Shown: positions 1-9,379, counted from the first letter of the stretch. The stretch: 32,069 bases of DNA from CAVSPO01 sp963730005 (GCA_963730005.1 CAVSPO010000027.1:1-32069); one strand, 5' to 3'. Notes: generated by a model not told the origin, from the letters alone. Numbers and translations are program-made.

Positions 1-94
1 CAGTTCTTTGCTGCGAACAAGGTCCCAGTCGCCTGCCTCTGCGAGACTCTCCGCCGCGCAGTGGGGCATCGGCTCGGCCGGCGTCGGCACCGCC

Positions 95-834
95 TCAGCG
101 TTTGGGCGTGGCGTGCGTCATGGCAACGGCACCCTCGTAGGCAGGCATCTCGACGTTGGCCAGGCGTTGCTGCTGGTAGCCGAGCTGGTACGCGCGGGTG
201 TACTCGCGGTAGACCTTCAGGTACGGATCGCTGTCCAGCGACGCCTCCAGCCGCGCCTGGCCGCCGATCGCGGTGATCACGTAGGGCGGCGCATAGGGCA
301 CGCCGTCGAGCACCACGGTGTTGCCGACGCACTTGATCCCGGTGGTGGCGATGACGCGACGACCCTGGATGGTGATGGCCTCGGCACCACCGGCCCACAG
401 GGCGTTGGCGACGTGCTGGATGTCCTGCTGGTGCACCACCAGCAGGTCCTCGTCGACCCCGGCCGGCTTCACGTCCAGCGGGGCGTCGGTGAGGGTCACC
501 CGCACCGCCGGCCCGGACACCGCGTTCAGCCCGATCAGCGGGTCGGGGGTGACACCGGGGGCCGGGGCGGAGAGCTCTGCGCCTCACTCAGCTGCTGAAC
601 CTCGGCGCGCAACGACGCGACCGCCGCTGCCTGGCGTTGATTGCGTCTGGCCTGGTCGTCCGCCAGCACGGCCAGATCATCGGTGCGGGTGGGCCGCAGG
701 TCGTTTCCGCGCGAGACGACTGCGCTGGCCGCCATCAGGGCACCGGCCAGCAGACAGACGAGACCGGTGAGCAGTTTGGGCCCGATTCGGTCGCGACGCC
801 TGGACGCGGTGCCCTGGCGCGGCTGCTCGTCCAC
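95..834 (-). pseudogene. DUF881 family protein, frame broken once
   Basis: The N-terminal part (GTG at 834) has a basic start, one membrane segment (LLTGLVCLLAGALMAASAVV) and a short coiled segment ending in LRAEVQQLSEAQ. The C-terminal part, in another frame, carries the DUF881 core (GPAVRVTLTDAPLDV, LLVVHQQDIQHVANALW, GGAEAITIQG) and stops at 95. The first frame stops near 535; the second is readable from about 575 downwards (APAPGVTPDPLIGL). Adding one base to the G run at 564-567 joins the two without a stop and gives a Pro-rich linker. DUF881 proteins are membrane-anchored and of unknown function. The divergent position next to crgA matches the order known in mycobacteria (Rv0011c/Rv0012). 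Real frameshift or sequence error cannot be told apart here. Confidence 0.8.
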
Positions 835-964
835 CTGGTTCCTGTCCCGGCGCTGGGCGCCTGTGCGTGTGAGCCCGGCACAGTGCGCCGGAGTGACCCC
901 GGATGGGAGTTTCCGGGGGCTTCAACTAGGCTACAAGCAGAAATCATCGGTTGGAGGAGCGCCA

Positions 965-1252
965 GTGCCCGAGTCGAAGGTCCGCAAGGAAGCAGCCGCG
1001 AAGAAGTCCTACAAGCGCGCGGGGAAAGCCCAGCAGGCCCAGAAGAGCAACATCGCCAACCGCTTGAGCGCCACCCGCGACTGGGTGCCCTACGTGTTCG
1101 TCCCGCTGCTCATCCTCGGCGCGTTGTGGCTTGTGGTCTTCTACATCGCCGGCTCCACCATCGGCTTCATGGTCACTTTGGGCAACTGGAACTTCCTGGT
1201 CGGCATCGGGCTCATCGCCACCGGCTTCGGGTTCGCAACCCTCTGGAAGTGA
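965..1252 (+). CDS. crgA: cell division protein CrgA
   Basis: A 95-residue protein with a basic N-terminal tail (residues 1-40), the conserved DWVPYVFVPLLILGALWLVV stretch as first membrane helix (about 41-61), a short loop with GNWN (73-76) and a second helix (about 77-93). Length, two-helix layout and the short C-terminus fit CrgA, a small membrane protein of the actinobacterial divisome that interacts with FtsZ/FtsI and helps localise septal peptidoglycan synthesis. The GTG start at 965 is chosen because GGAGGAG (953-959) lies five bases upstream; an open frame continues further 5' but has no such site. A TAGGCT hexamer at 927-932 could be the -10 element. It is divergent from the DUF881 gene. 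Confidence 0.93.
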   Translation: MPESKVRKEAAAKKSYKRAGKAQQAQKSNIANRLSATRDWVPYVFVPLLILGALWLVVFYIAGSTIGFMVTLGNWNFLVGIGLIATGFGFATLWK

Positions 1253-1290
1253 CCCCCCGCTCCGGCCCTGCTGCGGCAGCAGCAGCCGAA

Positions 1291-2814
1291 TCAACCCTGC
1301 GGGCGCAGCAGCGGGAACAGGATGGTCTCGCGGATGCCCTTCTCGGTGAACATCATGACAAGCCGGTCCACACCCAGACCCATGCCACCCATGGGCGGCG
1401 CGCCCTGCTCCAGTGCGGCCAGGAAGTCCTCGTCGAGCTGCATGGCCTCGTGATCACCGCGGGCCGCCAACAGTGACTGCTTGACCAGCACCTCGCGCTG
1501 GATCACGGGATCGATCAGCTCGCTGAAGCCGGTGCCGCGCTCCATGCCACCGATGACGAGGTCCCAGGCCTCGATCAAGCCGGGCTTGCTGCGATGACCA
1601 CGGGCCAGCGGCTGGGCGATCTCGGGGAAGTCGCAGACGAACGTCGGCTGCAGCAGGTCCTTCTCGACGAGCTCCCCGAACAGTTCGACGGTCAGCTTCT
1701 GGTCGCTCCAGAAGGGGTCGTAGGCCACGTTGGTGGCGTCGGCGATGCGCTGCAGCACGTGCAGCGGCGTCTGGGGGGTGAGCTCCTCCCCCAGCTTGGC
1801 CGAGAGTCCCTCGTGCACCGGCAGCCAAGCCCACTCGCCATCCAGGTCGATGACGCCGTTCCCGGTCTCGATCTGGTGCATGTCGAGCGCGTCGGCGACC
1901 GCCATGATGACGTCCTTGAGCAGCTGGGCGATGGTGAACTGATCGCCCCAGCTCTGATAGGCCTCCAGCATGGTGAACTCGGGGCTGTGTGAGCTGTCCA
2001 CGCCCTCGTTGCGGAAGACCCGGCCGAGCTCGTAGACGCGATCTGCGCCACCCACCATCACGCGCTTGAGGTAGAGCTCCAGCGCGATCCGCAGGTACAT
2101 GTCGAGGTCGAAGGCGTTCAGGTGGGTCTGGAACGGACGCGCCGCGGCGCCACCGTGCAGCAACTGCAACATGGGGGTCTCGACCTCGATGTAGCCGTCG
2201 TTGTCGAGGGTGTTGCGGATCGTCCGGGTGATGATCGCCCGGGTGCGCACCATCTCGCGTGCCTCCCGGCGCACGATGAGGTCCGAGTAGCGTTGCCGCA
2301 CCCGCGCCTCCTCCGACAGGTCGGCGTGCAGCGTGGGCAGCGGACGCAGCGCCTTGCTGGCAAGCTGCCATTCGGTGGCCAGCACCGACAGCTCACCACG
2401 CTTGCTCGAGATCACCCGGCCCTTGATCAGGACGAAATCACCGAGGTCGATGTCGGCCTTCCAGCCGGCCAGCCCCTCGTCGCCCACTTCGGCCAGGCTC
2501 AGCATCACCTGCAGCCGTTCACCGTCGTCGTCGAGGGTGAAGCCGTCCTGAAGGGTGGCGAAACAGAGCTTGCCGGTGTTGCGGATGAACATGACGCGCC
2601 CACCCACCGTCACGACGTCCTGAGTCTCCTCGCCGGCGGTCAGGCTGCCCCACCGGGCGCGCACCTCGGCGAGGGTCTGCTCGCGGCGCAACTCACAGGG
2701 GTAGGCTTCCCGTCCCTCGTCGAGAATGCGTTGGCGCTTGTCGAGACGCACCTTCGTCTGCTCAGTGACCTCATGGGCGAAGGCGGTGGCGTCGGTGTGC
2801 TGCGGTTCGTTCAC
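1291..2814 (-). CDS. lysS: lysine--tRNA ligase (class II)
   Basis: A 507-residue class II lysyl-tRNA synthetase that charges tRNA-Lys in the cytoplasm. The N-terminal third is the OB-fold anticodon-binding domain (VTVGGRVMFIRNTGKLCFATLQDG). The catalytic core follows, with motif 2 (GRVFRNEGVDSSHSPEFTMLEAY region) and motif 3 near the end (GLGVDRLVMMF ... RETILFPLLRPQ). Length is normal for the bacterial enzyme. The start is GTG at 2814. No clear Shine-Dalgarno sequence precedes it and a TAGGCT -10-like hexamer sits six bases upstream, so the message may be leaderless. It converges with crgA, with only 38 bases between the stops. Confidence 0.95.
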   Translation of the reverse strand: MNEPQHTDATAFAHEVTEQTKVRLDKRQRILDEGREAYPCELRREQTLAEVRARWGSLTAGEETQDVVTVGGRVMFIRNTGKLCFATLQDGFTLDDDGERLQVMLSLAEVGDEGLAGWKADIDLGDFVLIKGRVISSKRGELSVLATEWQLASKALRPLPTLHADLSEEARVRQRYSDLIVRREAREMVRTRAIITRTIRNTLDNDGYIEVETPMLQLLHGGAAARPFQTHLNAFDLDMYLRIALELYLKRVMVGGADRVYELGRVFRNEGVDSSHSPEFTMLEAYQSWGDQFTIAQLLKDVIMAVADALDMHQIETGNGVIDLDGEWAWLPVHEGLSAKLGEELTPQTPLHVLQRIADATNVAYDPFWSDQKLTVELFGELVEKDLLQPTFVCDFPEIAQPLARGHRSKPGLIEAWDLVIGGMERGTGFSELIDPVIQREVLVKQSLLAARGDHEAMQLDEDFLAALEQGAPPMGGMGLGVDRLVMMFTEKGIRETILFPLLRPQG

Positions 2815-2820
2815 CCGCTC

Positions 2821-2849
2821 AGCCTACCGAGAGGCCGTGTCGGGACGAA
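2821..2849 (-). promoter_or_regulatory. candidate lysS promoter (leaderless)
   Basis: On the minus strand a TAGGCT hexamer (2821-2826) ends six bases before the lysS GTG, which would put the transcription start at or next to the start codon. The hexamer 17 bases further upstream, TTCGTC (2844-2849), is a poor -35. The -10 and its spacing are seen; leaderless transcription is inference. Confidence 0.35.
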
Positions 2850-2905
2850 TTCAGCTGTTGGGCGGTGCTGAGGACGAGTCGGCGACCAGCCGCTCGGTGC
2901 CGTGG

Positions 2906-2925
2906 TGATAACAGGCGAGATATCA
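2906..2925 (+). promoter_or_regulatory. inverted repeat overlapping the promoter of the toxin-antitoxin pair
   Basis: TGATA (2906-2910) and TATCA (2921-2925) form an inverted repeat with a 10-base spacer; 7 of 10 base pairs of the 20-bp site are symmetric. The right arm overlaps TATCAT (2921-2926), a good -10 hexamer placed six bases before the ATG at 2933. An XRE-type repressor binding here would block the promoter of its own gene. No good -35 is visible. Confidence 0.45.
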
Positions 2926-2932
2926 TGGGTGC

Positions 2933-3394
2933 ATGCAGGAGCGTTCGTTTTCCGATCGGCTGAAGTTGCGGCGTGCAGCGACCGGGTTGACCCAGCGGCA
3001 ACTGGCCGATCTGTCCGGGGTGAGGCAACCACTGATCGCGGCGATCGAGCGGGGCACGAGGGCGCCGTCCGACGCCACCAGGGCCGCCCTGGAACGCGCG
3101 CTTCGGGTGCGGCCGTCGGTGCTGCTGCGCGCCAGGCGTGACGACGTGTTGGCCGCTCTCGCGAGGGTCGGGGTCAAAGAGCCCCAGGTGTTCGGCTCGG
3201 TAGCACGGGGCGACGACGACCCGGATTCGGACATCGACCTGCTCGTCACCTTCCCACCCGAGGCTGACATCGTGACGTTGCTGACCCTGGAAGAAGAGTT
3301 GGCTGGTCTCCTCACCGTTCCAGTGGACGTGGTGTCGTCGGGCAGTTCCGGCCGCGTCCTTGACCGCGCCCGCGCCGAGGCGGTCCCGCTGTGA
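2933..3394 (+). CDS. XRE-MNT fusion antitoxin (MntA-like nucleotidyltransferase)
   Basis: 153 residues. Residues about 8-60 form a helix-turn-helix of the XRE/Cro type (LTQRQLADLSGVRQPLIAAIERG). Residues about 68-150 form a minimal nucleotidyltransferase domain with the motif GS-x10-D-x-D (G88, S89, D100, D102) and a probable third acidic residue D132 (PVDVV). MNT proteins paired with HepT toxins act as antitoxins; characterised MntA enzymes modify the tyrosine of the HepT RX4HXY motif with AMP. The fused HTH suggests the antitoxin also autoregulates the operon, in line with the inverted repeat just upstream. The frame ends in a 4-base GTGA overlap with the toxin gene. Function in this strain is inferred from family and context. 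Confidence 0.88.
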   Translation: MQERSFSDRLKLRRAATGLTQRQLADLSGVRQPLIAAIERGTRAPSDATRAALERALRVRPSVLLRARRDDVLAALARVGVKEPQVFGSVARGDDDPDSDIDLLVTFPPEADIVTLLTLEEELAGLLTVPVDVVSSGSSGRVLDRARAEAVPL

Positions 3395-3780
3395 CCAGCC
3401 CGGCGGAGGGATCCGCTATCCGCAACGGCGAGGTCGGCGCTGATCGGGAGGGCCGGGTCGACCGGCGCTTGGGGGATCTGGCCGAGTTCGTGCGAGAAGC
3501 CGCGTACCTGACCAGCAAGGGGCGGGAAGCCTACCTCGCGGATTCGATGGAGGGTGCCCTGTTGCGCAATGCCGGCGAGCGGATCCTGATCAAGGTGGCG
3601 ACCGTTGCGGAGAAGCTGCCTCAGGCGTTCAAGGACACGTGTCCCGATGTTGACTGGCAGGGGATCAACCGCATGCGGAATCTGGTTGCCCACCACTACG
3701 ACAGGGTCAGTCACGACCTGGTGTGGACGGCACTCAGCGTCCGCCTCCCCGAACTCGGCTCGAGGCTGTCCACGAACTGA
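3391..3780 (+). CDS. HepT-like HEPN ribonuclease toxin
   Basis: 129 residues in the HepT/DUF86 family. The diagnostic HEPN motif R-x4-H-x-Y is present as RNLVAHHY (R96, H101, Y103), in the typical context GINRMRNLVAHHYD, followed by the usual W near the C-terminus. The protein should be a helical HEPN dimer that cleaves RNA until the Tyr is modified by the partner. Start GTG at 3391 overlaps the antitoxin stop by four bases, implying translational coupling. The N-terminal ~22 residues before the helical core are longer than usual and may be dispensable. The pair sits between lysS and an ABC transporter, as a small self-contained module. Confidence 0.88.
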   Translation: MTSPAEGSAIRNGEVGADREGRVDRRLGDLAEFVREAAYLTSKGREAYLADSMEGALLRNAGERILIKVATVAEKLPQAFKDTCPDVDWQGINRMRNLVAHHYDRVSHDLVWTALSVRLPELGSRLSTN

Positions 3781-3904
3781 GCTCCGCTTGCTGCTGACCC
3801 GAACGCGCGGCGTTGCCGGCCCGGGTTAAGCTGGTGGGCACTGCGCGCCGGCCTGACAACCCCTTCGATCAGGCCCTGCTGCGCTGACGCGCTCTGGGGG
3901 GCCG

Positions 3905-4606
3905 ATGGCATTCGTGGAATTCGAGGACGTCTACAAGACGTACTCCATGGGCGCGACCCAGATCCACGCAATTCAGGGCGCGGGGTTCACCTTCGAGCAG
4001 GGTGAGTTCGTCATCATCGTGGGCCCCTCGGGGGCGGGCAAGACCACGATCCTGAACCTGCTGGGCGGGATGGACCAGGTCACCTCCGGGTCGATCCGGC
4101 TCGACGGCGAGCAGATCTCCGACTACAGCCCCAACCAGTTGACGCTCTACCGCCGCGACGACATCGGCTTCGTCTTCCAGTTCTACAACCTGGTCCAGAA
4201 TCTGACGGCGCTGGAGAACGTCGAGCTGGCCAGCGAGATCTGCAAGGCGCCGCTCGACCCGCGCGAGGTGCTGCGCTCGGTGGGGCTCGGTGCACGGCTG
4301 GACAACTTCCCTGCGCAGCTGTCGGGTGGCGAGCAGCAGCGCGTCGCGATCGCCAGGGCCATCGCCAAGAACCCTCGCCTGCTGCTGGCCGACGAGCCCA
4401 CCGGTGCGCTCGACTACCAGACCGGCAAGGCCGTGCTGCGACTGCTGCAGGACGTCTGCCACCGCTACCGCAAGACCGTCGTCGTGATCACCCACAACCT
4501 GGCGTTCACCGCGCTGGCCGACCGGGTGATCCGGGTGACCAGCGGGCAGGTCGCCGAGATCACCTTGAATGCCTCTCCCCAGTCGGCAGACGAGATCGAG
4601 TGGTGA
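3905..4606 (+). CDS. ABC transporter ATP-binding protein (MacB/LolD-like)
   Basis: 233 residues with all ABC ATPase motifs: Walker A GPSGAGKT (40-47), Q-loop Q92, signature LSGGEQQ (139-145), Walker B LLLADEP (from 159) with catalytic E164, and switch H197. The sequence type (GGMDQVTSGSI, QFYNLVQNLTALENV) matches ATPases that work with FtsX/MacB-type permeases, and such a permease gene follows six bases after the stop. These systems usually work as mechanotransmission complexes rather than classic transporters; substrate is unknown. The gap before it (3781-3904) holds an inverted repeat GGCCTGA (3850-3856) / TCAGGCC (3869-3875). The G-rich run just before ATG 3905 could serve as ribosome binding site. 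Confidence 0.92.
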   Translation: MAFVEFEDVYKTYSMGATQIHAIQGAGFTFEQGEFVIIVGPSGAGKTTILNLLGGMDQVTSGSIRLDGEQISDYSPNQLTLYRRDDIGFVFQFYNLVQNLTALENVELASEICKAPLDPREVLRSVGLGARLDNFPAQLSGGEQQRVAIARAIAKNPRLLLADEPTGALDYQTGKAVLRLLQDVCHRYRKTVVVITHNLAFTALADRVIRVTSGQVAEITLNASPQSADEIEW

Positions 4607-4612
4607 CCGGGC

Positions 4613-7600
4613 ATGGACAGCGGCCTCGACATCCTTGACCCCGGGGTGCCCGGCAACAGCCCGCCCGGCGGCGTGTCGACCACAACCGGGGCCAGGCCAC
4701 CCAGGCAAGCGCGCTACCAGCGCCGTTACCGCCGCCGCGAAGGTGCGGCGTTCTGGAAGAACGTGCGGCGTTCGTTCGAGGGGACGATCAGCCGCTGGCT
4801 CGCGGTGTTCGCCATCATCGCGCTGGGTGGCGGTGTGTTCGCCGGGCTGCAAAGCGTGTCCCCCGACATGTACCGCAGCGCCGACGCCCTCTACGACGGC
4901 ACCAACTTCATGCACCTGCGGGTCACCTCGACCATGGGCCTCACCGACGAGGACGCCCAGGCGCTACGGCAGGTCCCGGGCGTCCGGGCGGCCCAACCGC
5001 AGATCATCACCGAGGGGTCGATCCTCGACAACGGCACGGCCCACGCCTCGGCGATCCTGAGCCTGGACCTGGAGCAAACCCGAAGCGAGCAACCCGGCGA
5101 CGTCGACCGCGGCCAGATCAACCGCCCCACCGTGGTCGAGGGCCGGCTCCCGGAGGCGCCCGACGAACTGCTGTTCTCGCGCGGCGAGACGCCCCGCGAC
5201 AACACCACCCGGCTGGGCGACGTCGTGACGATCGGGTCGTTGTACGGCACCGATCATCCCAGCGAGCTGCTGCGCCACGACGAGTTCACCGTGGTGGGCT
5301 TCGTCCAGTCCTCCTATTACCTTTCCGAGGCCGTGGGCCAGTCCCCGCTGTCCGGCTCGGTGCTCAGCCGCTACGCCTACCTGCCGCTGCAGGCCTTCGA
5401 CGACCCGGACGTGTTCACCGACGTGCTGCTGACCGTGGACGGCGCGTTCGATCAGACCGCCTTCTCCGACGGCTACGCGGCGGTTGTCGACCCGGTCGCG
5501 GACAGCATCAAGGACATCGCGGGGCAGCGCGAACAGGCGCGCTACGCCCAGATCCACGACGCGGCCAGGCAAAAGGTCGACGACGGCCAGCAGGAGCTCG
5601 ACGAACAGGCGGCCGACGCCCGAGCGAAGATCGACGACGCGCAGGCCGAGCTCGACACTGCCCGCGCCGACGCCGAACGCCAGCTCACGGACGCGCAGCG
5701 CACCCTCGACGACGGTGCCGCCGAACTGGCCGACGCCGAGCAGCAGCTGGCGGACGGGCAGGCCGCCTACGACGCGGGCGTCCAGGAGTTGGCCCAGCAG
5801 CGCCGCAGCGTCGCCGACGAGCTGGACACCCAGCAGCGCACCATCGACGACGGCTGGATCGCCTATGACCAGGGGCAGCAGACGCTGGCGGACAGCAAGC
5901 TGGCCCTGGATGACGGCAAGGCACAGCTCGATGCCGCCCAGGTCGCCCTGGACGAGGCCCGCGTCCAGCTCGACCAGCTGCAGCTGGTGCTGGATGCGAT
6001 GACCACCCGCGACGAGCTGGTGGCCCAGCTGGCCGACCTGCCCAGCCAGCGGGCTGCGGCCGTGACCGGCCAACAGGCCGCCGAAGCAGCCCTCGCCGGG
6101 CTGGTCGCGCAGCGTCCCGCGGCGCTGGCCGGCCGGGACGAGGCCCAGGCGGGCGTCGACCAGCTCGTCGCTGCCGGGGTTGCGGACGACGATCCGCTGC
6201 TGGTGGCTGCCCGGGCGGGGTTGGAGACGGCCCAGCAGGGCGTGGCGGCACTTGATGCGGGCATCGACGCCGCCCAGGAGGGCGTCACCGCCGCTGGCGC
6301 CGGTATCGCCGCCATCGACGCGGCCATCCCGCAGCTGGAGGCAGGCATCGCCACCATCGACGAGCAGCTTGCCGCCGGCGGCGTCACCCTCGACCAGCGT
6401 GCCGCCCTGCAGCAGCAGTCCCTCGCCGGCGAGGCCGAGTACGCAGCTGGTCAGGCCACCGTCGATGAGCAACTCGCCGTCTACGAGGACGGTCTGCGGC
6501 AGTACAACGACGGCGTCGCCCAGGCGCAGGACGCCTACGAACTGCTGGTCAGCGGCCAGCAGCAACTCGACGACGGCCGGGCTCAGGCAGAGGTGGAGTT
6601 CGCCCATGCCGAACAGCAGCTGGCCGACGCCAGGACCCAGCTGGAAACCGGCCGTCGCCAACTGGCTGACGGGCGACGCGAACTGGCCGACGGCCGCCGG
6701 ACGCTGGCGGACAAGCGGGTCGAGGCGGCGACCGAGCTCGCCGACGGCCAGCGCAAGATCGACGAGGCCCGCGCGACCGCCGAGGTCGAGATCAGGGACG
6801 CCCAGAAGGAGCTGGACGACGCGTACGAGACGGTCGCCAGCATCGAGCGGCCGTCCTGGTACGTGCTCGACCGCGACGCCAACCCCGGCTACGCCGTCTT
6901 CAATGCCAACGCGGACCGGCTGGGCAAGATCACGTCGATCTTCCCCTACTTCTTCTTCCTGGTCGCCGCGCTGGTGTCGCTGACCACCATGACCCGGATG
7001 GTGGAGTCGGAGCGGGTCGAGATCGGCACGCTGAAGGCCCTCGGCCGTTCGCAGGCCCGAATCGTGTCGAAGTACCTGCTGTACGCCGGCTCGGCGGCCG
7101 TGTTGGGGAGCGTCTCCGGGGTGCTGATCGGCTCCCAGCTGTTCCCGAAGGTGATCTGGAACGCCTACCGGGTGATCTACTCCAACGTCGAACTGTCGAC
7201 GCCGCTGCAGCCCGGGCCGGCCGTCTGGGCCGTGGTGGTGTCGATCGTGGCCACCCTGGCGGTCACCGCCTGGGCCGCCTGGGCGACCCTGACCGAGCCG
7301 CCGGCTGCCCTGATGCAGCCGCAGGGCGCCGGCCCCGGGCAAGCGCATCCTGCTGGAACGGCTGCGCCCGGTGTGGTCGCGGATGTCGTTCTCGCACAAG
7401 GTGACGGCACGCAACCTGTTCCGCTACAAGAAGCGGATGCTGATGACGGTGACCGGGGTCGCCGGCTGCACCGGGCTGTTGTTGACCGGGTTCGGCGTCA
7501 ACGACCACCTGAAGGACTTCGTCGACGAGCAGTACCAACAGATCTTCACCTACAACACGTCGATCTTCTTCGACCCCGGCAAGGACGCCGGGGCAGCCCG

Positions 7601-8669
7601 GGCCGACGACGACTCCGGCGTGGCCCGTGCCGTGCAGGGTGCGGACACGGTGCGTCGGTCGATGTTCTTCAGCCGTCACAGCGCCATCGCCGAGAACCCC
7701 GACGGCGATCCGGCGGACATCGCCTTCGGCGTCACCGGTGAGGCGGCTCGCACCGGTGGCTCACCGGCTGCCGAGATGCGCGCTTCGCAAGCGGACCGCC
7801 GCGACGACGGCCCGGTCAGCGGCATCCTGCGCGACGTCACCCTGATGGTGCCGGCCGACGTCGCCCGGCTGGACCAGTTCGTGCACCTGACCGACGACAA
7901 GACGCGGGAACCGCTGCAGCTGACCGGCGGCCAGGTGGTGATCACGCCCCGGCTGGCCGAGAACCTGCTGGTCGGGCCGGGCGACACCGTCGAACTGAGC
8001 CGGGACCTGGACGACGAGCCGGTGACGGCGACCGTGAGCGCGGTCGCCCACATGTATGCCGGGCACTACGTCTTCCTGGGCCCGGAGACCTACCAGGAGT
8101 TGTTCGGCGAGCCCCCGGAGTTCAACTACGTGCTGGCTGACAGCCAGGGGCACAGCGTCTCCCGTGCCGAGCAGCTGCAGGCGTCCCTCAAGGCCGGCAG
8201 CGACGCGGTGCTCAGCGTCGTGGACACCGAATACCAGGCGAAGACCTACGACGACATCAACTCGAACCTGGTGTCGCTGGTGGCGGTGATCGTGGTGGCT
8301 TCCGGCCTGCTGGCGTTCATCGTCCTGTACAACCTGACCAACATCAACATCGAGGAGCGACGCCGCGAGATCGCCACCATCAAGGTGCTCGGCTTCCTCG
8401 ACAAGGAAGTCGACGCCTACGTGTTCCGCGAGACGATGGTGCTGTCGGTCCTCGGGGGGCTGCTCGGGCTGCCGCTCGGCTGGGCGCTGTGCACCTGGGC
8501 GATGCGGTCAGCTGAGCTGGACAACGTGGCGTACGGACGGGTGATCCACTGGCCCAGCCATGCCTGGGCTTTCGGGCTGACGCTGGTCTTCACACTGATC
8601 GTGATGGTCTTCCTGCGCTTCAAGCTGCGCGGCGTCGACATGGTGAGCTCGCTGAAGAGCGTCGAGTGA
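4613..8669 (+). pseudogene. large FtsX-like ABC permease with long coiled coil, one frameshift
   Basis: As sequenced, the first frame runs from ATG 4613 to 7741 but loses sense after LMQPQ (about 7324). The second frame is sensible from PAPGKRILLERLRPVWSRM to the stop at 8669. Removing one G of GGG at 7324-7326 joins them into a 1351-residue protein. Layout: cytoplasmic basic N-terminus, membrane helix about 62-80, extracytoplasmic domain, about residues 320-740 a coiled coil rich in repeated LxDGxxEL-type units, three helices of a first FtsX domain (from about 778), then after the break a second extracytoplasmic region and three more helices with the FtsX hallmark ERRREIATIKVLGF. It pairs with the ATPase just upstream. 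Role unknown; probably envelope remodelling or export. The break may be a sequence error because both halves are well preserved. Confidence 0.85.
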
Positions 8670-8702
8670 CGCACCTCGAACGAAGTTGGGCACCCGACCC
8701 GC

Positions 8703-8731
8703 TTGTGAGTGAGCGCTCACTCATCTATGCT
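8703..8731 (+). promoter_or_regulatory. tetR promoter with perfect 18-bp TetR operator in the spacer
   Basis: TTGTGA (8703-8708) and TATGCT (8726-8731) are spaced by 17 bases and make a reasonable -35/-10 pair. The perfect palindrome TGAGTGAGCGCTCACTCA occupies 8706-8723, covering the spacer. This is a classic TetR-family operator layout. The predicted start of transcription falls at about 8738, next to GTG 8740, so the tetR message is probably leaderless. Confidence 0.8.
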
Positions 8732-8739
8732 CGGGTTTC

Positions 8740-9378
8740 GTGTCCAGAGCCAGACCACTGCCACCGGATGAACGGCGACGAACGATCATCGAGGCTACCC
8801 GCCCGCTGCTGATCGAGCACGGCGCGGGCTTCACCACCGCCCAGGTGGCGCGCGCGGCCGGCATCGCCGAAGGCACGATCTTCCGCGTCTTCGCGAGCAA
8901 ACAGGAACTCCTGGACGTCGTGATCGCTGACGCGCTCGACCCGGCCCACACCTTGCAGGCACTGGCCGACCTGCCGCCAGAGCAGACCCTGACAGCACGC
9001 GTCACGGCCATCGTCGGCATTCTGACCGGTCAGATCACCACCACCAGCGCCCTGTTCACAGCCCTGCACGCAATCAAGCCGACCAGACACTGCCCCCACG
9101 GCCGCAACGACGAGGAGCGCCGCGCGCACACCGCCGTCCTGCTGGCCGCCATCACCGAGCACCTGGCGCCCTACGCCGACCAGTTGCGGATCTCGCCCGC
9201 CCGGGCAGCCAGCTGGATCGGCACGGCGGCGGTCTCGTCGTCCCACCCGCTGCTCACCGACCAGCAGTTCACCGACCCGGTCGTCATCGCCGGGCTGCTG
9301 CTGGACGGCCTGCGCGAAACCGCCACGACCATCCCGCCCGAAACGAACATCTCGCCCGAAACGAACATTCAGGACTGA
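8740..9378 (+). CDS. TetR/AcrR family transcriptional regulator
   Basis: 212 residues. The N-terminal HTH is typical (about 31-57: FTTAQVARAAGIAEGTIFRVF, then ASKQELL). The C-terminal helical ligand domain is not assignable to a specific effector. The GTG at 8740 is chosen because it follows the promoter/operator directly. The gene ends one base before the ATG of the first ABC half-transporter, so all three genes are probably one operon repressed by this protein and induced by an exported compound. The C-terminus contains a small in-frame duplication (PETNIS / PETNIQ) from an 18-bp tandem repeat. Confidence 0.92.
   Translation: MSRARPLPPDERRRTIIEATRPLLIEHGAGFTTAQVARAAGIAEGTIFRVFASKQELLDVVIADALDPAHTLQALADLPPEQTLTARVTAIVGILTGQITTTSALFTALHAIKPTRHCPHGRNDEERRAHTAVLLAAITEHLAPYADQLRISPARAASWIGTAAVSSSHPLLTDQQFTDPVVIAGLLLDGLRETATTIPPETNISPETNIQD
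9335..9368 (+). repeat. 18-bp-period tandem duplication at the 3' end of tetR
   Basis: The 16-mer CGCCCGAAACGAACAT occurs at 9335-9350 and again at 9353-9368. It is in frame and duplicates six residues at the TetR C-terminus. It looks like a recent slippage event and could vary between strains. Confidence 0.85.
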
Positions 9379-9379
9379 C

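Noticed and set aside
1268..1282. Small hairpin CTGCTG-CGG-CAGCAG between crgA and lysS as a terminator
   Set aside because: Only a six-base stem, no T run, and simple CTG/CAG composition; too weak to call.
4964..7414. An 816-codon open frame on the minus strand opposite the FtsX-type permease
   Set aside because: It is the antisense of the repetitive, GC-rich coiled coil. It has no recognisable domain, and the plus-strand reading has clear FtsX features.
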